DNA from: Candidatus Bathyarchaeota archaeon
GTDB taxonomy: Archaea > Thermoproteota > Bathyarchaeia > TCS64
DNA length: 64,000 nucleotides
NCBI GenBank assembly: GCA_002726865.1
Contig: PBSW01000031.1
Location: forward strand, 1 to 64,000
Direction: 5' to 3'
In this document: positions 35,008 through 44,074 of the stretch, one piece after another
Position numbering within the stretch: position 1 is the stretch's first letter
Layout: each line of letters begins with the position of its first letter
Translations under genes and position numbers: made by a program
The notes under the pieces: generated by a model
What the model was told of the DNA's origin: nothing
The model's input: only the letters and a program-made list of their open reading frames with translations
The model's database searches: none

Positions 35008-36987
35008 ATGATAGAGATGCAGAGACTTGAGGAGATCGAGATTATGTCCCTGTTTCCCGCAACCCCAGTGGGAGACCCACAGATCAACCCCGACGGCTTA
35101 AGAATCCTGTTTACATACTCTGAGGTTAATATTGAAAAGGATAGGTACGACACCCAAATCTGGCTCCTCGATCTCGATACCAAGAAGCCTATCCAGTTCA
35201 CCTCAGGAGAGAAGAACGCATCCAATCCCCGGTGGTCACCTAAAGGAGACAGAATTCTATTCACATCAAATCGCCCCAGCCTTGGTGACCCTGAAGAAGA
35301 CAAGAAGAAGCCCCAGCTCTTTATACTCCCCACTGATGGTGGGGAAGCGCGGCAGGTCACCAAGGTAGATGAAGCGGTTCAGAACCCTGCATGGTCCCCC
35401 GACGGTAAGAGCATCTTATTCCTCTCCGATGTCTTCAAAGGTGAGAAAGCCGAGGGAAGTGATGTAAAGATCATTCGCCGCATTAAGTACAAGCGCGACG
35501 GGAAAGGCTATCGCGTAGGGATGTATCCTCATATCTTTGTAGTACAGGCCAAAGGGGGGAAGGCCAAGCAGCTCACTGACGGACTCTTTGATATCGAGAC
35601 CGCTACATGGGCCCCCGATTCCACAAGAATAGCCTTTGTCACCATCAGGGGAGAGGACGCAGACAAATCATTCCACAGAAACATCTACACCGTCCCCGTG
35701 AAAGGCGGGAAACCCACGCTCATCTGGGAAGGAAAGGGCCCCATTGGGATCCTAGAATGGTCTCCCAACGGGCGATACATCGCCTTCACGGGGAGGGAGC
35801 TAAAAGACCCGGACCTCGTCTGGCATAAGAATACTGAGATTTATATCCTCGACTTGGAGGGGAAGGGCGTGAAATGCCTCACCAGCAAATTTGATAGAAC
35901 CGTAGCCAGGTCATCAGGCCTGAAATGGTCCCCGGACTCTTGTCATCTCTACGCCCTGTTTCCTAAAAATGGTACTACCCACGTCCACAGAATAGGAATT
36001 AACGGAGAAGTGAGGCAGTTGACGAAAGGTGAGATGAATATTGGTTCCTTCAGCCTAGACGGCTCGGGTACGAAATTTGCTTTCAATATGTCCGACGCTG
36101 TTACCCCATCTGAACTATTCATCCTTGATAAAGAGCAAAGGAGGCTAACCGAGATGAATAAGGGACTTTTGAGGAAGCTCAGAATTATCGCACCCGAAGA
36201 GTTCTGGTTCACGGCGAGTGACGGCATCTCAGTTCAAGGATGGATTGTGAAGCCACGGGAGTTCCAAGAGGGGGAGAAATATCCCACGTGTATCCAAATC
36301 CACGGGGGTCCCCGAGGGGCTTACGGGTTCAAACTGGACTCCACATGCCACGAATTCCAAGTCCTCGCCGACCACGGATACGCTGTCGTGTACACCAACC
36401 CCAGGGCAAGCATCGGTTACGGTGAGCAATTCGCCAGGCTCATTTCCGGGTCCTGGGGGGAAAGGGACTATATGGACATCATGGAGGCTACGGACCACGT
36501 CATCATGAACTATAACTACGTAGATCCAGAGAGATTAGGGGTATTAGGGGGGAGTTACGGAGGCTTTATGACCAATTGGATCGTGGGCCACACCGATCGG
36601 TACAAGGCAGCGGTGACAATGCGATGCATCAGTAACTGGTACAGCTTCCATGGGACAAGTGACATCGGCTGGATGACCCTGCCCACCCACGAACTCGTTA
36701 ACGGGAAGGAACCCTGGGACGACCCGGAGCTCTGCTTAGCGAAATCCCCTATCACGTACGTCACGAACATGACGACGCCTATGCTCATCATCCACAGCGA
36801 GGAGGACCACCGCTGCCCCATAGAGCAGGGGGAACAGCTCTACATTGCGCTCAAGAAGCTGGGGCGGACCACCGAGTTCATCAGGTTTCCAGACGAGCCC
36901 CATGGTCTATCCAGGGATGGGAAGCCAAAACATAGGATAGAACGGCTTCAGCACATCGTCCGCTGGTTCAACAGGTACCTGAAGTAG
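35008..36987 (+). CDS. S9C acylaminoacyl-peptidase/prolyl oligopeptidase family protein
   Basis: A 659-residue serine peptidase with an N-terminal WD40-like beta-propeller made of repeats such as NPRWSPKGDRILFTSNRPS and NPAWSPDGKSILFLSD, and a C-terminal hydrolase domain. The triad is Ser in LGGSYGGFMTNW, Asp in HSEEDHRCP and His in DEPHGLSR. No signal peptide, so cytoplasmic removal of blocked residues or short-peptide hydrolysis is likely. Start ATG 35008. Second prolyl-oligopeptidase-like enzyme of the window. Confidence 0.92.
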   Translation: MIEMQRLEEIEIMSLFPATPVGDPQINPDGLRILFTYSEVNIEKDRYDTQIWLLDLDTKKPIQFTSGEKNASNPRWSPKGDRILFTSNRPSLGDPEEDKKKPQLFILPTDGGEARQVTKVDEAVQNPAWSPDGKSILFLSDVFKGEKAEGSDVKIIRRIKYKRDGKGYRVGMYPHIFVVQAKGGKAKQLTDGLFDIETATWAPDSTRIAFVTIRGEDADKSFHRNIYTVPVKGGKPTLIWEGKGPIGILEWSPNGRYIAFTGRELKDPDLVWHKNTEIYILDLEGKGVKCLTSKFDRTVARSSGLKWSPDSCHLYALFPKNGTTHVHRIGINGEVRQLTKGEMNIGSFSLDGSGTKFAFNMSDAVTPSELFILDKEQRRLTEMNKGLLRKLRIIAPEEFWFTASDGISVQGWIVKPREFQEGEKYPTCIQIHGGPRGAYGFKLDSTCHEFQVLADHGYAVVYTNPRASIGYGEQFARLISGSWGERDYMDIMEATDHVIMNYNYVDPERLGVLGGSYGGFMTNWIVGHTDRYKAAVTMRCISNWYSFHGTSDIGWMTLPTHELVNGKEPWDDPELCLAKSPITYVTNMTTPMLIIHSEEDHRCPIEQGEQLYIALKKLGRTTEFIRFPDEPHGLSRDGKPKHRIERLQHIVRWFNRYLK

Positions 36988-37207
36988 GACTTCATCCTCC
37001 CTCCTTATTTTATCCAGTATAAATAATTCAACAATGAACATTAACAGTTTTCGACGTAATTCTGGCCGACTAGGATAGGTTACGAACTAGTAATCAAAGG
37101 CGTTGTATCAACGATAATACCGAGAGGTCTTAAATTGGAAGACCCTCGGGATGAACGCCGCCTGACTAGGAAACTATATCCGGTATCATCGAGATCTAAG
37201 GCCTGAA

Positions 37208-38233
37208 ATGGAGATTACTCACGAGGGATCAATGGCCCTCTATAACCGGCTCCTCAAAGATCCACCGCTGGGACCGACGGCGCCAGTAAAACGATTGAGA
37301 TCTAACGCGTATAATGAGAACGGTAAGCATGTTGTTGCAATTGTCAGATCGGACGACCGTGCTAACGGGATACGCGAGGCCATCTCCCTCCTCGGGGGGC
37401 TGGCACCTATTGTCGAGGGGGTCCAGGGTGAGTTTCTCATTAAGCCAAACTGCAACACAGACAACCCATACCCCATAGACTCACATCCTGGGACGGTTAG
37501 GGCAATTGTCGAGAGCCTGATGGGTGCTGGAGTGCAGCCGGATAAGATCGTCCTTGGGGAGACCTCCGGGAGAGCGAGGGGACTCCCCACCCGTCAAACC
37601 ATGGAGAACCTAGGAATGCTTGCGGTAGCCGAGGACCTTGGCATCGGCGTCTGCTTCTTCGAGGAGGAAGAAGAGTGGGTAACAGTTAAGCCACCAGGGG
37701 CGCCCTCATGGCCGGAGGGCATCAAAATTCCCAAGCGGGTTTACGACGCCGAGAGGGTGATCCTCACCCCAATTATGAGACCTCATAGCACTGCAACATT
37801 CACCATCAGTTTAAAGCTCGTTGTGGGCATGCTCGACTCAGTGGGCCGGGAGTGGCTCCACGACGGCCACGCCCACCACGCGAAAGTCGTGGACCTCAAT
37901 CTCGCATATTCCGCCGACCTCATAATTGCCGACGCTAGCAAGATTTTGGTCTCCAACAAACGCAACTCAAGGCGCGCCGCCGAGCCAGGGATAATTATCG
38001 CGAGTGGCAACAGAGTAGCATCAGACGCAGCATCAGTTGCGCTTATGCGCCTCAATGGGGCTGACAAAGTTATAGAAAGAGCCGTCTGGGAGCACGAGCA
38101 GTTCAAAATCGCAAAAATTCGTGACCTGGGACCTCATGGGCTTGAAGGGATCTCCCTAAGGATATTGGACCTAGAAGGCGACCCCGGATTTGAGGACACA
38201 GTCTCAGGAATTAGGGACGAATTAGAAAGCTAA
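37208..38233 (+). CDS. DUF362 family protein
   Basis: A 341-residue protein of the DUF362 family, with FLIKPNCNTDNPYPIDSHPG near residue 76, VLGETSGRARG, and TPIMRPHSTATFTISLKLVVG near 180. There is no ferredoxin domain, though some DUF362 proteins carry one. Family role is poorly known; some are annotated as iron-sulfur-related. It starts a plus-strand run leading into the LmbE, amidohydrolase and BshC-like genes, so involvement in that pathway is possible but unproven. Confidence 0.8.
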   Translation: MEITHEGSMALYNRLLKDPPLGPTAPVKRLRSNAYNENGKHVVAIVRSDDRANGIREAISLLGGLAPIVEGVQGEFLIKPNCNTDNPYPIDSHPGTVRAIVESLMGAGVQPDKIVLGETSGRARGLPTRQTMENLGMLAVAEDLGIGVCFFEEEEEWVTVKPPGAPSWPEGIKIPKRVYDAERVILTPIMRPHSTATFTISLKLVVGMLDSVGREWLHDGHAHHAKVVDLNLAYSADLIIADASKILVSNKRNSRRAAEPGIIIASGNRVASDAASVALMRLNGADKVIERAVWEHEQFKIAKIRDLGPHGLEGISLRILDLEGDPGFEDTVSGIRDELES

Positions 38234-38432
38234 GTAATTGAGACAATCGCGTCAAGAATATGGCAGGGGTTGTTTCCCAGATTAGAGGCTCCAGGGAGGG
38301 AGAGAGGAGCCAAAGGGGATATGGGTCGCATCATAATAGGAGTCATCAATGGTACAATTTCCTGAGATGATCATCCAGACGGTCCCACGAAGCTTGGAAA
38401 CCCCTTTAAACTCTGGGTAGACCCGAATACCG

Positions 38433-39104
38433 ATGACTACATTATCCGGAGGAATTCTGGCGATCTTCGCCCATCCTGACGACGAGACATTCGGGTGTGG
38501 GGGCACTCTCGCCCACCACGCCGAGGCGGGGCATAACGTAGGAGCCCTATGCCTCACATGCTCAGACCTTGAGCGAGGCCCTGAGCTGAATCGGGCCGCT
38601 GAGGCCTTAGGGATCAGAAAGCCCATAATATTCCCCGAGGAGAGCCTTAAGCCAACGCCGGAGCTCATCCGGAAGGTCTCGGACGTCATCGTTAAAAGGC
38701 GCCCCTGGGTTGTCATCACCCATCTCCCCTTCGACTATCACCGGGAGCACCGGGCCGCCCACGGGCTTGTTAAAGAGGCACTGGAGTGGGCAGGCCACGA
38801 AACGATCTATGACGACCCCTGGGTTGTGGGAAGGTTGCTGCTCATGGAGGTGAACACCCTTATCTCCAGCCCTCACATCGTGGTCGACATCTCCGATGTC
38901 TGGCAAAGAAAGGAGGCTGCCATTGAGGCATATGTATCGCAGCTCGCTAAATTCCAATGGGGGTATTACCAGGATTTCATGGTGAAGAAAGCGGAACTCA
39001 GAGGCGTCCAAGGAGGCTGCGGTTACGCAGAGGCGTTCCTCATGGAGCCCCTCGCGATCAGCAGCCCCTTCTTCTTGAAGAAGGCGACCAGGTCTCTGTT
39101 TTGA
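38433..39104 (+). CDS. PIG-L/LmbE-family deacetylase (BshB candidate)
   Basis: A 223-residue zinc N-deacetylase. The zinc motif AHPDDETFGCGGTLAHHAEAG begins at about residue 13 and the third ligand lies in FDYHREHRAAH (about 105). The family includes BshB/MshB, which removes acetyl from GlcNAc-malate or GlcNAc-inositol during thiol synthesis, and enzymes of lipid and antibiotic metabolism. Being 1 kb from a BshC-like gene and 3 kb from a BshA-like gene makes the BshB role attractive. Start ATG 38433. Confidence 0.87.
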   Translation: MTTLSGGILAIFAHPDDETFGCGGTLAHHAEAGHNVGALCLTCSDLERGPELNRAAEALGIRKPIIFPEESLKPTPELIRKVSDVIVKRRPWVVITHLPFDYHREHRAAHGLVKEALEWAGHETIYDDPWVVGRLLLMEVNTLISSPHIVVDISDVWQRKEAAIEAYVSQLAKFQWGYYQDFMVKKAELRGVQGGCGYAEAFLMEPLAISSPFFLKKATRSLF

Positions 39105-39163
39105 TTGGGATGATGCTCAAGAGATAATGTTTAAGGTCCAGCTCAGCGTGAAATACACCATAA

Positions 39164-40120
39164 TTGGTGAACGAAACGAAGCACGGTATAAATGTCATAG
39201 ATTTCCACGCCCACTTCCCTACGGCCAACTGGCAAAGTAGGGGAGATCGGAGGAAACGGCTCCTAGATAAATACGGTGAGGAAAGGATGGGAATATTCAG
39301 CACACAGTCTAGGAAATACAGGGCTGAGTGGCGGAAACGTTGGGGGTTTGAGCCCCCCGAGCCCCGGGGCTGCTCTGACAAGCAGCTGGCCGAACGATGG
39401 GTTGCTGACATGGACTCCAAAGGCATCAAAATGGTCAACTTTGTCACAGGCGGGGGGAACGAGAACCTCGCCAAAGTCATAAAGATGAACCCCCGTAGGT
39501 TCACCGGATTCGCTCATAACGCCCTCTTTGAGGAGGGAGCTGAGGAGAAGGTAAAAAGCGCAGTCAAGGAGCTCGGCCTCAAAGGGTACAAAGTTATCGC
39601 CTCGGGACAAACGAGACCCATCGATGACGAAGCAGGATATCCGGTCTGGGAGGCCTGCGAGAGGCTCAGAATCCCTGTGGTGATCCACTTTGGGGTTCTA
39701 GGGGGTGGAGGCGGCCCACCCCACAACCTCAGGAACATGAATCCTCTTACCTTGTGGGAGCCAGCCAAGATGTTCCCCCGCCTCAACTTCGTGGTCCCCC
39801 ACTTCGGTTCAGGTTATTTCCGGGAGCTCCTCCAGCTCTGCTGGAGCTGCCCTAATATCCTCATCGACACCTCGGGATCCAACCAGTGGATGCGGTGGCT
39901 CCCATATGAACTTGACCTGGAGAAACTGATAAAGAGGGCAACTGAAACCGTAGGCCCGGACAGACTTGTCTTCGGTACCGACTCCAGCTACTTCCCCCGG
40001 GGATTTAGTGAGGTTTATCTTATGAAGCAACTTGAGGCCTGCCACTCCATTGGGCTTGATGATGAGAGCATTGAGAAGATCTTTTACGGAAACGCCGCGA
40101 GGCTCCTAAGAGTTGATTGA
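39164..40120 (+). CDS. Amidohydrolase family 2 (metal-dependent hydrolase/decarboxylase)
   Basis: A 318-residue TIM-barrel hydrolase. The N-terminal metal site is VIDFHAHFPT (HxH), the middle has PVVIHFG, then LNFVVPHFGSG and the C-terminal FGTDSSYF aspartate. This pattern fits ACMSD/amidohydrolase-2 enzymes that hydrolyse C-N bonds or decarboxylate aromatic acids. An aromatic cluster near residues 40-55 is unusual. The gene lies between the LmbE and BshC-like genes with short gaps (59 and 57 bases), so co-transcription is likely. Substrate unknown. TTG 39164 or GTG 39167 start. Confidence 0.85.
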   Translation: MVNETKHGINVIDFHAHFPTANWQSRGDRRKRLLDKYGEERMGIFSTQSRKYRAEWRKRWGFEPPEPRGCSDKQLAERWVADMDSKGIKMVNFVTGGGNENLAKVIKMNPRRFTGFAHNALFEEGAEEKVKSAVKELGLKGYKVIASGQTRPIDDEAGYPVWEACERLRIPVVIHFGVLGGGGGPPHNLRNMNPLTLWEPAKMFPRLNFVVPHFGSGYFRELLQLCWSCPNILIDTSGSNQWMRWLPYELDLEKLIKRATETVGPDRLVFGTDSSYFPRGFSEVYLMKQLEACHSIGLDDESIEKIFYGNAARLLRVD

Positions 40121-40177
40121 GTCTATTCCAGAAGGATTTTTAGACCGGGAAGGGATAATCAGCCGTTAACTAGATTT

Positions 40178-41932
40178 GTGATCGATTTGACGCAGGAAGT
40201 TAAAGGTGCCCCCGTCCATAGGATCTACACAGACTACGTCGAGAGCGGGGCCCAGAGGGAGACAGCAACAGAACTCTGGGGAAAAATACCCGTCAATATG
40301 GGGAGTGCCTACAAGTTGTTGGGGGGCATCAGAGAGGCTTACGGCTCGATCCCAGATGAGCTTGAGGACCTCAAAAAGGCGATGAAGACTAACATGAGGG
40401 GTCTCGGAATCCTCACCAAGAAGGCCTCAGAGAATATCGACCGCCTTGACCGGGGAGCTATCGAGACAGGGCAGCAGCCCTACGCCCTTGGGGGATCCAG
40501 CCTCATCCTCAACAAGATCGCCTACATCACCAGTCTGAGCGGCCTTGGGGGGGAGGGCTATGTACCGCTCTTCTTCGTCGCCGACTACGACGGAGTTCAG
40601 GCAGAGCTCCTCAATACTCGTGTCCCCAGTCCCTCACCGAGGGGGCTCCTCTTCAGCTACCCCGCGGGCCAAGAATTAGAGAACGCTCCCATCTATAAAT
40701 TACCTAACCCACCAGAGGCTTGGCTTAAGAAGGCCCTAGAGAGCCTCCGGGGAAACTATCGTGGTCTCCTCAGGAACACCGACCCCGGGATCAGGGATAG
40801 GGGGCTCCTCAACCTAGAACATTCAATTACTATCCTGAAAGGAGCCTATTACTCAACAGAAAACGTCTCAGATTGGTCCACTAAAACCATTGGTACCCTC
40901 GTCAATCTAGAAACGGATCTAGGTATCCCAATGCTATCCTTTTCGATGCCTGGTTCCCGCATACTGTTTCAATCTGGGTATGAAAACCTTCTCTCAGCTA
41001 CCAATCGAGAGAGATTTATAAAGGCGACCAACCAGGCTGCGGAACTCGTCAAGGCCTCAGGCTATGATGCTGGGATTGGTCTCAGGGAGACCGATTATGT
41101 GCCGTTCTTCCTTGAATGCCAGGAATCAGAATGCAACAGATCCAGAATCGAGGTCAATTACAGCAGAAAAGCTGGCTCTGTCACTGCTAGTATTTCAGGA
41201 AAGTGCCCGCGGTGCGGCGAGATGTATCAGTTCTCCTTCAATGCCGGAAGCCCCGATCTCACCGAGATTGCAGAAAATATCTCTCCAAGAGTCGACTCTC
41301 GCCAAGTTGTCGTCGACTTTGTTGTCCCGATATTGGCCCATATCGGGGGACCTGGAGAGACAAGTTACTACGCAGAGGTTATACCAGCTGCTAGGGCCCT
41401 TGACCTACCATTTCCGGTCTTCGTAAGATACACTAGACTCTTTTATAATGCCCCATGGAACGACAGATACGCCTGGGATCTAAGGGCTAGGGGAAACTGC
41501 AACCTAATAGACGGGGAGCTCTTTGAAGCATTAGGCGACTGGGTCGAGGCCAGGAATGCAGATGACCCTGAAGGGCTGAGGAACGCCCATGTGGCCATCC
41601 GAGACTTTATCGAGATGACAGCAAGTCGGCTCGAAGCAACCCTCGTATGCCTCAGGAAGGAGATCGAGGAGATCAAAGCAAAACTCAGAGATCCGGAGGA
41701 CAGGCAAGCCTTAATCACGGAGATGCGGGGAAAGCAGGTGCAAGTTCAGGAGATCGAGCGATATATGTCATCAGCGATGGGCAGATTTAGCCCCGAGAGA
41801 TTTGGCCAGGAGGTGAGCTGGGCCTGGTTTGACATCGCGACTGTCGCTGGGGTCAGGGATCTTCTGGGGGTCTTCCTCAGACAGTACAACAAGAACACCC
41901 CCAACTCTTTGATGTTTTATGCGAATCTATAA
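40178..41932 (+). CDS. BshC-like putative cysteine-adding enzyme with zinc-ribbon insertion
   Basis: A 584-residue protein matching the BshC family of bacillithiol synthesis. IETGQQPYALGGSSLILNKI (about 94-113) parallels BshC GGQQAGLLTGPLYTIHK; VPLFFVADYDGV parallels IPIFWVAGEDHD; VVDFVVPILAHIGGPGETSY parallels FLIPTLAFIAGPGEINY. A C-terminal coiled coil follows (about 480-530). A four-cysteine insertion (C314, C319, C343, C346; last pair CPRC) resembles a zinc ribbon and has no counterpart in the B. subtilis protein. BshC joins cysteine to GlcN-malate. Start GTG 40178. Assignment rests on motif matches, not a search. Confidence 0.75.
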   Translation: MIDLTQEVKGAPVHRIYTDYVESGAQRETATELWGKIPVNMGSAYKLLGGIREAYGSIPDELEDLKKAMKTNMRGLGILTKKASENIDRLDRGAIETGQQPYALGGSSLILNKIAYITSLSGLGGEGYVPLFFVADYDGVQAELLNTRVPSPSPRGLLFSYPAGQELENAPIYKLPNPPEAWLKKALESLRGNYRGLLRNTDPGIRDRGLLNLEHSITILKGAYYSTENVSDWSTKTIGTLVNLETDLGIPMLSFSMPGSRILFQSGYENLLSATNRERFIKATNQAAELVKASGYDAGIGLRETDYVPFFLECQESECNRSRIEVNYSRKAGSVTASISGKCPRCGEMYQFSFNAGSPDLTEIAENISPRVDSRQVVVDFVVPILAHIGGPGETSYYAEVIPAARALDLPFPVFVRYTRLFYNAPWNDRYAWDLRARGNCNLIDGELFEALGDWVEARNADDPEGLRNAHVAIRDFIEMTASRLEATLVCLRKEIEEIKAKLRDPEDRQALITEMRGKQVQVQEIERYMSSAMGRFSPERFGQEVSWAWFDIATVAGVRDLLGVFLRQYNKNTPNSLMFYANL

Positions 41933-41963
41933 GTTAACTGATGTTTGCCCGCGACGGGAGCCT

Positions 41964-42182
41964 TTAGGCAGGATCCAACCACCTTGGCTTGGAAGTGAAG
42001 AAATCCTCTACAGGTAGATCCCTAGAGGGGCGGGATTCATAGAGATGTTTAATGCACTCTTCCTCATTGATCTCTACTCCCAAGCTAGGGCTGTTCGAAA
42101 ACTTGATATATCCGTCTGTGTCGACACTCTGATTTTCCAAGATTGAGCAAATCAGACTACCATGTTTCAGAATGGTATTCAA
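41964..42182 (-). pseudogene. C-terminal fragment of an enolase-superfamily (MR/MLE) enzyme
   Basis: A 72-codon open frame whose text DGYIKFSNSPSLGVEINEEE matches the C-terminal capping segment of sugar-acid dehydratases (DGxxxxPxxPGLGVExNEE). The other 300 or more residues are absent, so this is a relic between the BshC-like gene and the BshA-like gene. It may come from the same family as the dead gene at 32806-33655, but from a different copy, since both carry C-terminal parts. Confidence 0.5.
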
Positions 42183-42213
42183 AGGTCAAAAGAAATCAAG
42201 TTCATTGGGGACA

Positions 42214-43326
42214 CTAGATGATTGTCACGCTCTCATAGGTTTCCAGATATTGACCTACAATCTTCTCCGCGGTATACTTCTCTAACACGGTCTCTCGTGC
42301 TGCCTCCCCAAGGCTACGTCTCATCTCCGGGTCCGAGTTGAGTTCAAGAATCTTTTCTGCGATCGCCTCAGGGTTCTTAGACTGCACCAGAAGACCATTA
42401 ACACCATCTTTGATGATCTCTGGTATCCCACCCACCCTCGTCGCGACCACAGGAAGCCCGCTGCTCATCCCCTCTAGGAGGGTGAGGGGCGCGCTCTCAG
42501 TCTCGCTGCACAAGACCACTACGTCACTGCATTTCAGGAGGTTCGCGACGTCACTTCTGAACCCTGTAAGCGTCACGTACTCTTCAAGGTCGAGGCGCTT
42601 AACTAGCCGCTCGACGCTAATCCTCTCAGGGCCGTCTCCAATGAGCATAAGCTTAGTGCCTGGATCCTTTCTAGAGACCATCTTCATCGCGTAGACAAGG
42701 TCATGAACCCGCTTCACAGGCCGGAAGTTAGAGATATGAGATATAACAACGTCCTCCCCGTTTCCTAAATAGTTCTCTTTGCAAGAATTCGGAGCAAAGA
42801 TATCGGTGTCGACGAAGTTGGGAATGACCCGGATCTCTTTGTTGATCCCGAGCCTCGAGTAGGCTTCATCCACCATGAACCGGGAGACTGTGGTGATAGC
42901 GTTTGCCTCATCAATAGTGTGGGAGTTTACGGGAAGATATGAAGAGTCACTCCCCAAGATGGTTACATCGGAGCCGTGAAGCGTGACAACATAGGGAACG
43001 CCTGTCATCTCCCGGGCCAAGTGGGCTGCCGTAGAATGGGGAATGGAGTAATGAACGTGAAACACATCAAGATCATGCTGCTCTGAGACTCGGTACATCT
43101 CCGAGGCTAGTGCAATAGTATAGGGAGGATACTTAAACAGAGGATACTCAAGAACGGAAACTAAGTGGACGTGGACATTCTCGGGATCGCCACCCTGGAT
43201 GGCAACGGGCCTCTCATAGGTGACGAAGTGGACCTCGTGGCCCCTCTTGGCAAACTCGACACCTAGGCGGGTTGCCAAGATCCCACTGCCCCCTACGGTG
43301 GGATAACAGGTGACTCCGATCTTCAT
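42214..43326 (-). CDS. bshA: BshA-like glycosyltransferase (GT4; GlcNAc-malate synthase candidate)
   Basis: A 370-residue GT-B glycosyltransferase. Its N-terminus GVTCYPTVGGSGILATRLG, FKYPPYTIALASEM, VFHVHYSIPHSTAAHLA and VVTLHGSDVTILGSD match B. subtilis BshA (TCYPSVGGSGIIATELG, FKYPPYDLTLAS, HYALPHAVCAYLA, VTTLHGTDITVLG) far more closely than generic GT4 enzymes. The C-terminal E-x7-E motif (ESAPLTLLEGMSSGLP) binds the sugar nucleotide. BshA links GlcNAc from UDP-GlcNAc to L-malate, the first step to bacillithiol. Start ATG 43326. Converges on the BshC-like gene, separated by a relic. Confidence 0.82.
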   Translation of the reverse strand: MKIGVTCYPTVGGSGILATRLGVEFAKRGHEVHFVTYERPVAIQGGDPENVHVHLVSVLEYPLFKYPPYTIALASEMYRVSEQHDLDVFHVHYSIPHSTAAHLAREMTGVPYVVTLHGSDVTILGSDSSYLPVNSHTIDEANAITTVSRFMVDEAYSRLGINKEIRVIPNFVDTDIFAPNSCKENYLGNGEDVVISHISNFRPVKRVHDLVYAMKMVSRKDPGTKLMLIGDGPERISVERLVKRLDLEEYVTLTGFRSDVANLLKCSDVVVLCSETESAPLTLLEGMSSGLPVVATRVGGIPEIIKDGVNGLLVQSKNPEAIAEKILELNSDPEMRRSLGEAARETVLEKYTAEKIVGQYLETYESVTII

Positions 43327-43455
43327 AGTATAGTTCTCCCTAGAATAATTTCAGAAAGGATGAATGGATCATTTTATAAAAAGAGACTGGTCGAAGCCTA
43401 CCTATAGCCTAGCTGCGCGCCATGGGAAAAGGAGGTATATGATGGTCTTGGCGTC

Positions 43456-43755
43456 CTAGATAACGTTCTTATTGACCATCCTCTGGACCTCTTCAAAGTC
43501 CATAGAACTCCAAGGTTATCTCTTCTTAGATCTCTGGTTGTCCCCCACTATATTGAGGGCAGTAGTCACGTAGTAAGGGATCACATCATCGCTGGAACCC
43601 GAAGCCATGAAGTAACTAAGGAGGGGTTCAAGCTCTTCGGCCTCGTAACTGGTATCCTGCCTCCCGCATGCGTGTACATAAGGACTCGCGCATATAGAAC
43701 ATCATAATGAAGGAGAAGGATACTGTGACGAGGTAGATAAGGCTCTCTTCTAAAG
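43456..43755 (-). pseudogene. Decayed membrane-protein gene
   Basis: Minus-strand reading gives LEESLIYLVTVSFSFIMMFY (a membrane-like helix) then a basic MRESLCTRMREAG, a frameshift, YEAEELEPLLSYFMASGSSD followed by DVIPYYVTTALNIVGDN to a stop at 43516, and a last piece FEEVQRMVNKNVI with a stop at 43456. Text is clearly coding-like but broken in at least two places. Family not recognised. Between here and 43923 there is only a G9 run near 43830. Confidence 0.4.
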
Positions 43756-43923
43756 TATTAGAATTTTACAGCAGACACATGACATAAAAAGCCTATGCGT
43801 AGCGAAATAACAAGAATGGTGACAGATGAGGGGGGGGGGACCGCCTTCCCCCGCAATTTTATTAGGATTGAGCCTCCCGGAAAACGATTTAATTAGCATT
43901 GTCCTTAGCTCTAGGGATCAATA

Positions 43924-44070
43924 ATGGATTTCTGTGTTCAGATCAAGTGCTGTAATCACCATGTCCTTGCGGAATATTGCTTCAACGTCATCTGGATCCC
44001 GGGGAGCAGGCTTATCATGGGATGGGAAGGCTCCCACTGTGTGACTACGCCCATCCACTGGGAGACGTAG
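43924..44070 (+). CDS. Small Cys/His-rich protein (48 aa), candidate
   Basis: An ATG-to-TAG frame of 49 codons that ends four bases before the YbaK ATG. The 48 residues contain five cysteines and six histidines, including VQIKCCNHHVLAEYC and GSHCVTTPIHWE, enough to bind a metal. Translational coupling with the deacylase downstream is possible: the GGGAG just before its TAG is well placed to serve the next gene. It is too short to exclude chance, and I recognise no family. Confidence 0.35.
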   Translation: MDFCVQIKCCNHHVLAEYCFNVIWIPGSRLIMGWEGSHCVTTPIHWET

Positions 44071-44074
44071 CACC

